Numbered from the stretch's first letter, positions 33,407 to 43,728 are shown. The stretch is 64,000 nucleotides of DNA from Bacillota bacterium (GCA_023423335.1 JAFAFU010000074.1:165803-229802), one strand, 5' to 3'. A program made the numbers and translations. Notes: a model not told the origin generated them from the letters alone.

Positions 33407-34288
33407 TTATTTTCTATGCTCTTGTATATATTTTACTATACTAATTCCCTCATCACCTTCGAACTTTCTTGCAAAAAGCCGGTCGGTATAAAGTAAAATA
33501 TCACAATCTTCAAAGGTATAAATATTATTATCTCTATTCCATTGAGTCAATCTCATACATGAAGCATACTCATCTTCTTGATTATACACTTTTTCCCAAA
33601 ATTCAGAGTTATAGACCAATGTATGAATGAACACCTCATCACCACAAAACGAATGCCTATATGTATTAAAAATGTATTCTTTTTTACTAACGATATAACG
33701 CGCCAAGCTATCTGTTATACTCCAGCAAGCATTTCCTTTTTTCAATATATTAGGATCGTTTCTTAAACGATCATATTTTACAGCAGTTTGTATTTTCACA
33801 AACGCAATACGACAAATATGTTTTAATCTACCAATATACCCTTTTTGTCTATCGGCACCGTTAAAAACATGATAATAACGTACTCTATGTTCATATGGAT
33901 GATTTATGTCATTGTCAAAGCCAATAAATTCATAACCATTATGATTATGAAAAAACTTATGTATATAGTCCTGACTTTTCAATGGGAATTCAACACCTAC
34001 ACAAAAATGATAGTAACTATAGTAATTAAGGAATGTCGCTTGCTCTAATAATTTTATAATACACTCAATTTGGGAAAATCCCCCCCAATCAATCGATATC
34101 GGGTTAATTAAAAATAATTTTGACCTTTTTACCCATTTGCTAAATGTCTTCCGATCACAAACAGATTTAGAATCAATATGTAGAAATATATCGTTTCTTT
34201 CATCATCGATATCTGAAATCAATATCTTCAATAAATCAAATTGATTATGTGCCATTATTAAGTATGCATGTTTTTGATTATTCTCCAT
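33407..34288 (-). CDS. Core-2/I-branching-type glycosyltransferase (GT14-like)
   Basis: The 293-residue protein begins KHAYLIMAHNQFDLLKILISDIDDERNDIFLHIDSK, then WGGFSQIECIIKLLEQA, YHFCVGVEFPLKSQDYI, and GNACWSITDSLARYI with the acidic FCGDEVFIHTL. This is the bacterial beta-GlcNAc-type transferase pattern. It should add a branch or backbone sugar. The donor cannot be read from sequence. Confidence 0.85.
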   Translation of the reverse strand: MENNQKHAYLIMAHNQFDLLKILISDIDDERNDIFLHIDSKSVCDRKTFSKWVKRSKLFLINPISIDWGGFSQIECIIKLLEQATFLNYYSYYHFCVGVEFPLKSQDYIHKFFHNHNGYEFIGFDNDINHPYEHRVRYYHVFNGADRQKGYIGRLKHICRIAFVKIQTAVKYDRLRNDPNILKKGNACWSITDSLARYIVSKKEYIFNTYRHSFCGDEVFIHTLVYNSEFWEKVYNQEDEYASCMRLTQWNRDNNIYTFEDCDILLYTDRLFARKFEGDEGISIVKYIQEHRK

Positions 34289-34325
34289 AGATAGTTCTCC
34301 AAAATATTCGTTGAATTGATTTCCC

Positions 34326-35471
34326 CTATTCTTTTAAAGATTTCTCGATGTATTCAAACGACTTTGATTTTAGTTGTTTAATTTTTTTTAAAACTTCCTC
34401 ATAGGCCGGTTTTTCCTGCAAATCGTCAAGGGATACCCTATTTGTATTGATAAATCTACACATTAATCCCAGTTGTTCAAGTAAAAAACTAGCTCTGTCG
34501 TCATCATCATTAATTATATAACTATCTAAATACCAAAAATTTTTATTTAATAATACTGAGAATATTGTTCCATGAAATGATACTGTAAAAACCATCGAAG
34601 CATTATAAATTAAATTCAGAAAAGCTTCAGGCCCATAAGTTTTGCTCAAATTAATTTTTTTTGAGCGAGAAGCATATCGCCACCAATTTTTCGGCTCAAA
34701 TACATATACTTTTTTGTTAAACTTTTTTGATATTTTTTCTAAAAATTTATTTATTTCCGGATTCATATTACTTCCATAATAAAAAATATAAGGTTCTTTT
34801 ATCATTGGTGTTTTTACAGTCGGAAAATGATTAATCCATTCTTTACCGCTTAATAATAACGTAGGATCAGCAACAATTTCTGATGGCAATTTATCAAATT
34901 CATATAGCCATTTTTGTCCATTTCCTTCTCTAATTGATATGTTTGAGAAATCGTGCAAACAAGTGATATATTCTGGTTTGTTTTTAACATATTTATTTAT
35001 ATTAGAACCACCCATGCTAACCGCGTAAGAAATCTTTTTAATACCTTTAGTAAAATCTAAAAAATAAGCAATATCTCCATCTTCTATATTAACATTCCAT
35101 ATTTGATCTCCACCAGAAATGATTACATCATACTTTAGTAGATATGGATCTTGGGCCATTTCTTCTGACGTATGATAATTGTTTGGCGTTAGATTTAGAC
35201 TATGGTGAATAAATCGGTTGTATGTATCGTATTGTTTAGATACTTCTTTATATATTGGTAAAAAGAATATATTTCTTGCAATTTTTTTAAATTTAAATTT
35301 TTTACTAAACCGGGCATACAAGTCTCTTTGATTTGGATTTGAAAAATCGATTATTTCAACTTCATGCCCATAATTCTTGCTAAGCACATTTTGTAACGCA
35401 TATGCCTGTAAAACCGATCCACAGTTATGTGACGCATGAAAAGTCATAATCCCTATTTTTAATCTTTTCAT
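34326..35471 (-). CDS. Polysaccharide pyruvyl transferase-family protein
   Basis: The 381-residue protein starts KIGIMTFHASHNCGSVLQAYALQNVL and contains DYVIISGGDQIWN-like text (VIISGGDQIWN), ISIREG, ADPTLLL and FTVSFHGTIFSVLLNKNF, the signature of PF04230-type pyruvyltransferases. It would add ketal pyruvate to a sugar and give the polymer negative charge. AAAGGAG lies seven bases from the start. Confidence 0.88.
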   Translation of the reverse strand: MKRLKIGIMTFHASHNCGSVLQAYALQNVLSKNYGHEVEIIDFSNPNQRDLYARFSKKFKFKKIARNIFFLPIYKEVSKQYDTYNRFIHHSLNLTPNNYHTSEEMAQDPYLLKYDVIISGGDQIWNVNIEDGDIAYFLDFTKGIKKISYAVSMGGSNINKYVKNKPEYITCLHDFSNISIREGNGQKWLYEFDKLPSEIVADPTLLLSGKEWINHFPTVKTPMIKEPYIFYYGSNMNPEINKFLEKISKKFNKKVYVFEPKNWWRYASRSKKINLSKTYGPEAFLNLIYNASMVFTVSFHGTIFSVLLNKNFWYLDSYIINDDDDRASFLLEQLGLMCRFINTNRVSLDDLQEKPAYEEVLKKIKQLKSKSFEYIEKSLKE

Positions 35472-35541
35472 ATATTTTCTCCTTTAATTCTTGTAGCGCC
35501 AGGTCTGACATCACCTAAGCTCTCAACAAAAACTATATGTA

Positions 35542-36537
35542 TTACTTATCCATCCTGGCTAAGAAGTTAATAACGGAATATAGCTTATTCTTTAATAACC
35601 ATCTTTTTATTTGTGTGCTAGGGTCTTTATAGTCTATGGATATTAAATATTTATACGCTTTTGAATGCACTAAATTATTATAAATAATGTTTTTTGATAC
35701 CTTTTGTCCATAGAGATTTCCGGCAATATTAAATAACAATCCTATAAATCTGCAATTAATATTATTTATATATTTTTGTTCAACTTTTCTTTCTTTTGCA
35801 TATTGCATAAGCATGTAGTAATTCTTTTCACAATCAGATATATGAGAAATTTTTGATTTTCCTGTTCCATTTATATTTTTTCTATAATAATAAGGTAAGG
35901 TTTTACTAATGTAATAATTCTGAATGTGCTTTGAATAATCAAGTACAAACTTTAAATCTTCTCCAATATTTCTCTCTTCATCAAATCTAATTCCGTTTTC
36001 AATTATTAAATCCCGTATAAAAATCTTATCCCATACAACATTTAACTTTTGAAAGATTAAACACCTATCATAATATGTAAAGTCTTTATTCATTCCACCC
36101 CGGATGTCTCTGCTTATCTTTGTATAGTTTTCATTCTTATCTCCATAATAAACTTCATCAAACAAGTAAAAATCCGCTTTGTTTCTTAATGTATTTTTAA
36201 TTTCTTGAAAAAACTCAACACCTACGAAATCATCTATATCAACAAAGACTAAAAATCTTCCTTGCGATCTTTCAACCCCCATATTTCTCGCAGAACTCAC
36301 CCCTCCATTCTTCTTGTTTACAAGTATAATATTATCATTTTGTTTTTCGTATATCTCAGTAATCTCTTTCGAACAATCTGTTGAACCGTCATTTATAACT
36401 ATAATTTCAATCTTCAAATTGCAACATTGTTTGCTTGACGTTATGATACTATCCAAGCATTGTCTAATAAATTTCTCTCCATTATATACAGGGATGATTA
36501 CACTTATAAATACTTTTTCATCATTAAATGCGCTCAT
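35542..36537 (-). CDS. Family 2 glycosyltransferase
   Basis: The 331-residue protein has the GT-A fold start VFISVIIPVYNGEKFIRQCLDSII, EIIVINDGSTD, NKKNGGVSSARNMGVERSQGRFLVFVDIDDFV (metal-binding DxD-like VDIDD). The C-terminal half is basic and may contact membrane lipid. The start at 36537 has GGAG five bases upstream; the frame extends further but without a site. Confidence 0.9.
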   Translation of the reverse strand: MSAFNDEKVFISVIIPVYNGEKFIRQCLDSIITSSKQCCNLKIEIIVINDGSTDCSKEITEIYEKQNDNIILVNKKNGGVSSARNMGVERSQGRFLVFVDIDDFVGVEFFQEIKNTLRNKADFYLFDEVYYGDKNENYTKISRDIRGGMNKDFTYYDRCLIFQKLNVVWDKIFIRDLIIENGIRFDEERNIGEDLKFVLDYSKHIQNYYISKTLPYYYRKNINGTGKSKISHISDCEKNYYMLMQYAKERKVEQKYINNINCRFIGLLFNIAGNLYGQKVSKNIIYNNLVHSKAYKYLISIDYKDPSTQIKRWLLKNKLYSVINFLARMDK

Positions 36538-36569
36538 ATCATCTCCACTCTCTCCCACAAGTAAATAAT

Positions 36570-37631
36570 TTACTCTATAAATAATCTAAAAAACCCTTCA
36601 ACTTCTTTAGCCATTATTTTTTCATTACATTCAAGAAGCAAGAACTGCTTTGCATTTTCTTCAATATTCCTCATATAGTTTTCATTATTTAAAATATCAT
36701 TTAAAACATTTTGCAGCTCTTTAACATTTAGACTTTCGTATGTTATTGCGGTTTTCCGATCTTCAATATAATCCATAAGGCTGGGTACACGTGCGGCTAT
36801 AACACATTTTCCTAATGCCATCTGCTGCATCAATGTCATTTGACCAAAGGAATAATTATAAGATTTTAATGGAAGAATACAGAATTTCGCATTATGTATT
36901 TGATTAATTAATTGCTTGATATTTACAAATGGTACTTGTTCTATTCCCTTTATACCCTCATATTTTTTATCAACATAACCTACTAAACGTAATTTCACAT
37001 TGGTTTTCATTTGTTGATAGGCTTTTACAACTGTATCCCAATCACGCTTGGAGTAACCTACACAAATCATGTAGGAATCCGCATCTTTACCTCTTTTTAA
37101 CGTCTCTGCATCAAAAAAATCCAGATCTGTCCCAAAGCGAATGAATTTAGATTTATCCACAATCCACGGGAATTTCTTTTTGTAATAATCAATTTGACTA
37201 CTTGTGTGATAAATCACTCCATCTATTGACTTACTTGCAAATTGCATGAGCTTTAAAGCAAAACCGGATTCAGATGCACTTGCAAATGAACCTATATCAA
37301 ACACAATATGCTTAGCTTTTGTCTTGAAAATTCTTCTGGATAAGCTTACCAGAACTCCGGACTGCATACCGTGGGAGACTATCAAGTCATATTGTTTAAA
37401 TTTCGGAATCGCTTTTAAGGCCTGGATAACATAAAAACGTAATATATTTTTTTCAAAGTTCTCTAACCATTTAAAAGAGTGAATGTCAATAACATCTATA
37501 TCTACCGATTCTATAAAATAACGGTAAAACCAATATGGTTCTCCTGTAAGATAGTAATCTGGAGGTTGTCTGTCCTTCGGTATTTCACTACAATATTCAA
37601 TTTTCCAATTGACAAGCATTAGAATTTTCAT
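36570..37631 (-). CDS. Family 4-like glycosyltransferase
   Basis: The 353-residue protein is a GT-B fold: KILMLVNWKI at the N-terminus, FDIGSFASASESG, a donor-domain strand SYMICVGYSKRDWDTVVKAYQQ, and FCILPLKSYNYSFGQMTLMQQMALGKCVIAARVPSLMDYI in place of the usual EPFG...EAMA loop. Acceptor and donor unknown. The ribosome site is weak. Confidence 0.8.
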   Translation of the reverse strand: MKILMLVNWKIEYCSEIPKDRQPPDYYLTGEPYWFYRYFIESVDIDVIDIHSFKWLENFEKNILRFYVIQALKAIPKFKQYDLIVSHGMQSGVLVSLSRRIFKTKAKHIVFDIGSFASASESGFALKLMQFASKSIDGVIYHTSSQIDYYKKKFPWIVDKSKFIRFGTDLDFFDAETLKRGKDADSYMICVGYSKRDWDTVVKAYQQMKTNVKLRLVGYVDKKYEGIKGIEQVPFVNIKQLINQIHNAKFCILPLKSYNYSFGQMTLMQQMALGKCVIAARVPSLMDYIEDRKTAITYESLNVKELQNVLNDILNNENYMRNIEENAKQFLLLECNEKIMAKEVEGFFRLFIE

Positions 37632-37725
37632 TATGTCATAAACTCTTTCTCAAATATATTTTTAATCACCATCAATTATTAATGTCGCACAAACCCATAA
37701 TTCAGCATCAGAGCAAATATAAAAG

Positions 37726-38961
37726 TTATTTCTGTGCCGCGAGATCAGCATTTACAATTTCTTCACCTGACTTATTAATCAATGCCGCTTTAGAGTTCTT
37801 GCTAAGTCCATCACTAACCATACAATTCATATCACATGTAGAACATGCATCCAATTCTTCCTTAGTAACCTTACCATCACGATAATGTCTAACAATTTTA
37901 TTTTCATACATACTGTACTTCTTGCTCTTATAGAAACGTAAAAATTTATGACGCACAACCCACCATGCCGGTTTCCATATATATTTATGCATGGCTGGAG
38001 ATACCGAACCAATCATCCAACAATTTCTATCGCAATGACGAACGACTTTCCGGACATTCTCAGCTTGTTCACTAGTCCATAATTCGTTCCAAGACTGTTC
38101 GTTCAAATTTCCCATAACTTCTTTATTCTTTGTTCCATTACATGGCATCACATCACCATATGGATCGATAAAGAATGTATCAAAGGCCATGTCACATGGT
38201 AATAAACGTTTCTGTCCATATATATAATTAATGAGTCCATGATTAAAATAAGCCCTAAACCATTTTTTGGGATTATTACCTTGTAGCATTTCATTTACCA
38301 AACATTCAATCTGTTCTCCGACTAATGGACGATCATGAATGATGTTTTTGGCTTCCACAAAATAAAAACTATTGTGAAGAGATGCTGTCGCGAATTCCAT
38401 CTTCATTTTGACTGATAACTTGTACAATTCAATAAGATCTTTTGCATTTGTATCCTGTATGGTCATACCAAATCCAACATCCTTTATTCCCATATCAATT
38501 AATCTTTTTAAAATAGAATAGCCACGATTGAATCCATCATCTAATCCGCGAATCCTATTATTTGTTTCTTCTAAGCCCTCGATAGAAATACGAATACCTA
38601 TATCAGGGAATTCTTTGCATATATCTACGATTCTATCTGTGAAAAACCCATTTGTAGAAATAACAATACGATCTGATTTTTTTTGTAATTCTCTTACAAT
38701 ATCGCTTAAATCTGTTCTAATAAATGGTTCTCCGCCAGTAATATTGGTAAAATACATCTCCGGCAATTTTTTTATAACTTCAACACTTAACTCCTCTTCC
38801 GGTTTAGAAGGACATTTATATCTATTGCACATTGTACAACGTGCATTGCAACGATATGTAACAATAACTGTGCCATTCAACTTTTTTCCCAATGTCATCG
38901 ATCTCCAATATAATTTAGTCTTAATAAATTTTTCCTGATATAAGAAAAGCTCAAATACCAT
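37726..38961 (-). CDS. Radical SAM/SPASM protein embedded in the exopolysaccharide locus
   Basis: The 411-residue protein has CNARCTMC (Cys38, 42, 45), NITGGEPFIR, VISTNGF and the SPASM-like Cys set LLPCDMAF, GDVMPCNG, HCDRNCWM and CSTCDMNC near the C-terminus. Its AT-rich composition matches the surrounding glycosyltransferase genes, so it belongs to the EPS block and not to the peptide cassette 7 kb away. Radical SAM proteins in capsule loci may modify sugars or lipid-linked intermediates, but I cannot name its reaction. The ribosome site (AAAGG, three bases) is poor. Confidence 0.82.
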   Translation of the reverse strand: MVFELFLYQEKFIKTKLYWRSMTLGKKLNGTVIVTYRCNARCTMCNRYKCPSKPEEELSVEVIKKLPEMYFTNITGGEPFIRTDLSDIVRELQKKSDRIVISTNGFFTDRIVDICKEFPDIGIRISIEGLEETNNRIRGLDDGFNRGYSILKRLIDMGIKDVGFGMTIQDTNAKDLIELYKLSVKMKMEFATASLHNSFYFVEAKNIIHDRPLVGEQIECLVNEMLQGNNPKKWFRAYFNHGLINYIYGQKRLLPCDMAFDTFFIDPYGDVMPCNGTKNKEVMGNLNEQSWNELWTSEQAENVRKVVRHCDRNCWMIGSVSPAMHKYIWKPAWWVVRHKFLRFYKSKKYSMYENKIVRHYRDGKVTKEELDACSTCDMNCMVSDGLSKNSKAALINKSGEEIVNADLAAQK

Positions 38962-39006
38962 ATACCTTTTTATTTATCTGAGCCATGATTAAAATCTCCT
39001 ACGTTT

Positions 39007-40212
39007 TCAATCATATTTATACATCTTCATAATTTTTTCATAGTAAATATCAATTGTATCAAATACTATATTCTCACAATTCTTACTGTATGCTTTTGTT
39101 CTTTCTTTATCACTCCAAAGTTTAACTATCTTACTCCTTAAGTCTTCTACATCACCACTTTTGAAAAGTTCACCGGTCTTACCAACTGCAATAAGTTCGG
39201 GAATTCCGCCCAAATCTGATCCTAACACAGGAGTCCCATACATTTGACTTTCCATAACTGTAAAAGGACAATTCTCATACCACTCTGAGCTCAAAATTGT
39301 AAATCGTGCTTTTTGAATCGTGTCCTGTAATTGTTCTCCAGAAATAAATCCTACATTCTTAATATTATCAATCATATTTACCTCTTGTTCTAAGGGACCA
39401 TTGCCAGCAAAAACAAACGGAATTTCCGAAAGCGATTTACATGCGGTCAATAAAGTACCTATACCTTTCTCAAAAGAGTAACGTCCAAAATATAAAACAT
39501 AATCTTCTTTTTCTCCACTCAATTCTACCGAACCGTCCACGAAGTTTCGAAGCATAACAATCTTGTTTTTTAAGATTAAGTTGGTACCTAACTTTTCAGC
39601 CAAAAAATTACTCGGGCTAATTATTGTATCAATCATTTCATAGGTTCTCAAATATTTATATATGTATCCTTCCATCATGCCAATAACACTTTTTATTATT
39701 GATCCATGAATACATTTTCCTATAACACAATTAATCATTTTACCGTCCAAACATTTTGTACAGAGTTGTTTCGTAATGGGATTTTGCATCATATGGTTAG
39801 GGCATACTAATTGGCTATCATGAGCTGTCATTACTATTTTAGTTTTATTTCCTGTATGTTTTTTATATTTTCGAATTTCATAGAGAATAGAAGGTGTTAA
39901 TTGAAAATTAAAATTATTTAAATGAACTACATCCGGATTAAAATCATCCAATACTAAACGTATTTTTCTTCTCGCATTGGAAGAATAAATTGTTTTAAAT
40001 GGATACATTAACTTTGCGATTCTTGAACCTTTATGAAAGTCCATGGGATTTGTATATGCATTAACTCTATTTCCCACACAACGCCTCTCATGTTCCATAC
40101 CAAAGTATTCAACTTTATGGCCTTTGGCTTTCATATAATTTCCCAGTTTAAATATATACGTTTCTGCCCCCCCATTTGGAAAGAGAAACTTGTTGACCAG
40201 CAAGATATTCAT
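39007..40212 (-). CDS. Family 4 glycosyltransferase
   Basis: The 401-residue GT-B protein starts MNILLVNKFLFPNGGAETYIFKLGNYM, followed by VVHLNNFNFQLTPSIL, TAHDSQLVCPNHMM and the donor site YFGRYSFEKGIGTLLTACK with NCPFTVMESQMYGTPVLGSDLGGIPEL. A Cys-rich loop (LCTKCLDGKMINCVIGKCIHGS) is common in this subtype. GGAGGAG is four bases from the ATG at 40212. It is the last clearly AT-rich gene of the block. Confidence 0.9.
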   Translation of the reverse strand: MNILLVNKFLFPNGGAETYIFKLGNYMKAKGHKVEYFGMEHERRCVGNRVNAYTNPMDFHKGSRIAKLMYPFKTIYSSNARRKIRLVLDDFNPDVVHLNNFNFQLTPSILYEIRKYKKHTGNKTKIVMTAHDSQLVCPNHMMQNPITKQLCTKCLDGKMINCVIGKCIHGSIIKSVIGMMEGYIYKYLRTYEMIDTIISPSNFLAEKLGTNLILKNKIVMLRNFVDGSVELSGEKEDYVLYFGRYSFEKGIGTLLTACKSLSEIPFVFAGNGPLEQEVNMIDNIKNVGFISGEQLQDTIQKARFTILSSEWYENCPFTVMESQMYGTPVLGSDLGGIPELIAVGKTGELFKSGDVEDLRSKIVKLWSDKERTKAYSKNCENIVFDTIDIYYEKIMKMYKYD

Positions 40213-40370
40213 ATCACTCCTCCACATTATTTTGCCTTATAAACTTTCTAAAACACATAATGATTTAGCCCGCTTAACTCGGCTTATATTTTCCCCCGCT
40301 CTTGCCTTTTCATCATAGCAAAATGCAGCTTAATACTGTTAATCAATAAATTCACACAACGCCTATAATG

Positions 40371-41537
40371 TCATTTATTTCGCTGCAGGCTTACACCTAT
40401 ACTTTGGTATAACTTTAGAGTCTTTTCCACCACATCATTCCAGTTATACTTTTTACAAATAAAATCAGCTGCCATGTTTTTATAAGCGGAAACCTTATTC
40501 ACATCTGAACACAACATCTGTAGCTTCTCTGTCAAGTCCTCTACGTCGCTTTTCTTAAATACCACAGCATGGTCCTCGATAACCTCTTTGCACTCTGCAA
40601 TATCAGATGTCAGGCAGCAATTATCATAACTCATGGCTTCCAGTAAGCTAAGCGGCATTCCCTCAAGATCACTCGGAAGCGTATATACATAAGCGTTACT
40701 ATACAGCTCCTCAAGCAACTCACCCTGAACAAAACCGGTAAAGATAATCCTTCCGTCTCCACTAGCCATCTCCAACAGCTCATTCATAAAGGTGTCCGTA
40801 TCACTTGCTCCGCCGGCAATAACCAATTTCTTATCGGTTTTGACCATCTTATATGCATCAATTAGATAACGCAGCCCCTTCTCCGGAACAATACGTCCAA
40901 GGAAAAGAATGTAATCATCTTTATGTAGCCCAAATTTTTTTATGATTAACCTGGCTTCTTTTTTAACTGGCCGATTAACACCATTGGGGATAAATACTGT
41001 TTCACGGTTATAGTTATCCTTGAAATATTTCTGAAGATTTTTACTAAGAACTATGATCTCATCCGCGTATTTTACAGCAACCTTTTCTCCCAGCTTGATG
41101 TATTTCGATCCAAAACCGCTTCGCCACTTTTCCCTTTTCCAATCCAGACCATGTATGGTTATCACTGTTTTTTTGCCGAACAAATGCGGCAGCCATAGCA
41201 TGACACAGGAGCCTTCAGCATGATAATGAATTACATTGTAATTACCAAAGGCAGCTTTCAAAGATGCAAACACCGAGGAAGTAAATGCTGCAAGACCTTT
41301 ACAGTCAATGGTGAACACCGATTTCAGCCTGACTCCTTTAAATTCTTTTGCCGCCCGGGTATCATAATCCTTACCGGATACATGATGTCCTCTCCGATTA
41401 TAGCAAGTAACGGAATGGCCCAGCCGTACCAACCTGGTCGAAAGCTCTTTAACAACAATTTCAATCCCGCCTTCTCTGGAAGGGATACGTTTATGACCCA
41501 GCATAGCTATTTTCAATTTTTTATTTTGAATCTTCAT
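40371..41537 (-). CDS. Family 4 glycosyltransferase (WcaI/rhamnosyltransferase-like)
   Basis: The 388-residue protein has KIAMLGHKRIPSREGGIEIVVKELSTRL, YHAEGSCVMLWLPHLFGKKTVITIHGLDWKREKW and the donor motif FLGRIVPEKGLRYLIDAYK with EGMPLSLLEAMSYDNCCLTSDIAECKEVI. The MLGxKxIPSREGG start is typical of the transferase that adds the second sugar after the initiating enzyme. Composition is again like the chromosome average, marking the edge of the AT-rich block. The start at 41537 follows AAGGTGG. Confidence 0.9.
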   Translation of the reverse strand: MKIQNKKLKIAMLGHKRIPSREGGIEIVVKELSTRLVRLGHSVTCYNRRGHHVSGKDYDTRAAKEFKGVRLKSVFTIDCKGLAAFTSSVFASLKAAFGNYNVIHYHAEGSCVMLWLPHLFGKKTVITIHGLDWKREKWRSGFGSKYIKLGEKVAVKYADEIIVLSKNLQKYFKDNYNRETVFIPNGVNRPVKKEARLIIKKFGLHKDDYILFLGRIVPEKGLRYLIDAYKMVKTDKKLVIAGGASDTDTFMNELLEMASGDGRIIFTGFVQGELLEELYSNAYVYTLPSDLEGMPLSLLEAMSYDNCCLTSDIAECKEVIEDHAVVFKKSDVEDLTEKLQMLCSDVNKVSAYKNMAADFICKKYNWNDVVEKTLKLYQSIGVSLQRNK

Positions 41538-41580
41538 CCTATCCACCTTAAAATTAATACATATATATCATCTATCTCAA

Positions 41581-43002
41581 TTACTTCGCTCCTCTTCCAA
41601 ACACTACTACCCATACAGTCTTCAGAATAATCTTCATATCCAGCTTCAATGACCAATTATCGATATACTCCAGGTCCAGCTTTACTACATCTTCAAAGTC
41701 TGAAATATCACTCCGGCCGCTGACCTGCCATAGCCCCGTCAGCCCGGACTTTAATGCCAGCCTTCTCTTATGCCTTCCCTCATATTGCAGAAATTCCTTC
41801 TCCGTCGGAGGTCTTGTCCCGACCAGGCTCATATCACCTCTTAAGATATTGATAAACTGCGGGAATTCATCCAGACTGGTTTTACGAAGAAACCTGCCCA
41901 CCCTGGTAATTCTCGGGTCATCCTTAATCTTGAACATCAATCCGTTCATCTCATTCTTATCCATCAGTTCTGCCAGCCTCTTCTCTGCATCCGGATACAT
42001 GGATCGGAACTTATATATTTTGAAGCGTCTTCCATTTCTTCCGATTCTGGTCTGGGAGAAGAAGATAGGGCCGGGTGATTCAATGAAGATTGCCGGTGCG
42101 ATTAATATCGTCATAAATACGGTAAGGATGCTTCCAATCAGTCCACCGAGGATATCCAGCATCCGTTTCAGCTGCAGCTGATCCTCATTATATAACCTGG
42201 AACTGAAGGTAAGCACATGGTAACCATTCATATCCCTTACTATCTTCTCACGCAGCTTCAGTCCGAAGGTGTTGATACTGAGATTTACCGTCATTCCCAT
42301 ACTTTCGAATTCCATAATAACCTTCTCCAGGCTGATGACCTGGGCATCCTCCTCCGTGAAGTGGATAAGAACAGCATCGATGGCTTCCTGCTTTGCGACA
42401 TCAAACATGTTATTTCGATTTGCCTTGATCATAACCCCGTCGATCTTCTTGCCAATCATATCAATGTCTATTATGGTAATATATGTAATATGATAATTCC
42501 AATCGTTTTCCTTCCGGATTCGGGACAACACCTTTTTCACCTGATTTGTTGTAGTGATAATCATCAGCCTTGAGCAGGATTTACTTTTCCGATAGATGGA
42601 TAGGAATAGCACCTTGTAATACTGCCTTGCAATATAGGTCACCATAATATTCAGTGCTATGAAGCATAGGAAGAAGGCACGGGAGTAGGTGGCACCCTCT
42701 TGGAAGAGGAACATGACGGCCGTCAATAAAGCTGCCATAAATAAGTTCAGCTTTACAACTACCACCAGTTCCTCATAGAATCCTCTTTTAAACAGTCTGC
42801 TGTAAGTATTGTACAAATAATAAACGATGACATATACAGCAAGTATGATGGTAAATGCAACCCCATATACATTATTCAGGAATAGCCTCCCGGAAAACTC
42901 TCCATATCGGATCCAAGCTGTCAGCAGGAAGGATATAATAATACTAAATAAATCAACTAACAGGAGGTATCTGTTTGGCATATCTTTATTCCACTGATCC
43001 AT
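41581..43002 (-). CDS. Undecaprenyl-phosphate sugar-1-phosphate transferase (initiating enzyme)
   Basis: The 473-residue protein has four N-terminal helices, a CoA-binding-like middle domain (about 145-250) and the C-terminal catalytic sugar-transferase domain: KRMLDILGGLIGSIL, GPIFFSQTRIGRNGRRFKIYKFRSM, DEFPQFINILRGDMSLVGTRPP and LKSGLTGLWQVSGRSD. It loads the first sugar phosphate on undecaprenyl phosphate. Domain order is that of the WbaP/CpsE group. AAGGA is eight bases from the start. Confidence 0.94.
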   Translation of the reverse strand: MDQWNKDMPNRYLLLVDLFSIIISFLLTAWIRYGEFSGRLFLNNVYGVAFTIILAVYVIVYYLYNTYSRLFKRGFYEELVVVVKLNLFMAALLTAVMFLFQEGATYSRAFFLCFIALNIMVTYIARQYYKVLFLSIYRKSKSCSRLMIITTTNQVKKVLSRIRKENDWNYHITYITIIDIDMIGKKIDGVMIKANRNNMFDVAKQEAIDAVLIHFTEEDAQVISLEKVIMEFESMGMTVNLSINTFGLKLREKIVRDMNGYHVLTFSSRLYNEDQLQLKRMLDILGGLIGSILTVFMTILIAPAIFIESPGPIFFSQTRIGRNGRRFKIYKFRSMYPDAEKRLAELMDKNEMNGLMFKIKDDPRITRVGRFLRKTSLDEFPQFINILRGDMSLVGTRPPTEKEFLQYEGRHKRRLALKSGLTGLWQVSGRSDISDFEDVVKLDLEYIDNWSLKLDMKIILKTVWVVVFGRGAK

Positions 43003-43020
43003 TCATAAGTTCCTTCTTTC

Positions 43021-43728
43021 CTACGCTTCCTGCATAAATTTCTCCTCATCCGATGTATCATAAGCCCCATAACTAATAATGGCTAACTGCCTTCTCTTTA
43101 CTATTACTGTAATCATGGTAAGCAATAATATAATCAGACTTACTGTAATAAGGAGAGCGCCGATGTGAAAACCTGCCTTTTGTATTTGATTACCACTCTG
43201 ATATATTACAGTCCCATCAGGCCCCGTGATCTTTTCAATATCTCCTTTAAGATCGAAGGTTAAGTTAAGTCCGCATAGCTGATAGATCTCCTGCATGGTA
43301 TTGATTGCTATCCCTTTGGCATCCAGAGTCATCCTTACTATATCCCTGTTATCCTCCAGCAGGAATATTCTATTCAAGATATGTATCCTATTACTTATCT
43401 TCTGCGCTTCCGGAGAGCCCAAATCAATCCCGGTGCTGCCCAGATATTCCTTAAGATAATAAATCAGTTTACTATGTACAGAAGTCTGCGGCCTGCTTAA
43501 ATCGGGCTGGATCGATACCATGCTATATAATTCACAGAGAATGTTCCGTTCATTATTATTAAATTCCCTACTAAATATCAGGTTACTATAAATGGCCGCT
43601 GCCCGGTTCGTCGCTGCCGCTGTCCTGATATCCGTTCGTGCAACGACTATAATACATGATATGGAGCATAAAACAACCAATGTAATTAACGGAAGAAACA
43701 TCCTTTTTCCTAGACTTCCTGTGTTCAA
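43021..43728 (-). CDS. Two-helix membrane protein of unknown function in the EPS locus
   Basis: The 235-residue product has an N-terminal helix (FLPLITLVVLCSISCIIVV), a soluble middle of about 150 residues predicted outside the membrane, and a second helix (IGALLITVSLIILLLTMITVIV) before an acidic cytoplasmic tail. It starts with TTG after GGGGGG. I see no known domain. The position between cpsB and the initiating transferase suggests a structural or regulatory role in assembly. Confidence 0.65.
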   Translation of the reverse strand: MNTGSLGKRMFLPLITLVVLCSISCIIVVARTDIRTAAATNRAAAIYSNLIFSREFNNNERNILCELYSMVSIQPDLSRPQTSVHSKLIYYLKEYLGSTGIDLGSPEAQKISNRIHILNRIFLLEDNRDIVRMTLDAKGIAINTMQEIYQLCGLNLTFDLKGDIEKITGPDGTVIYQSGNQIQKAGFHIGALLITVSLIILLLTMITVIVKRRQLAIISYGAYDTSDEEKFMQEA

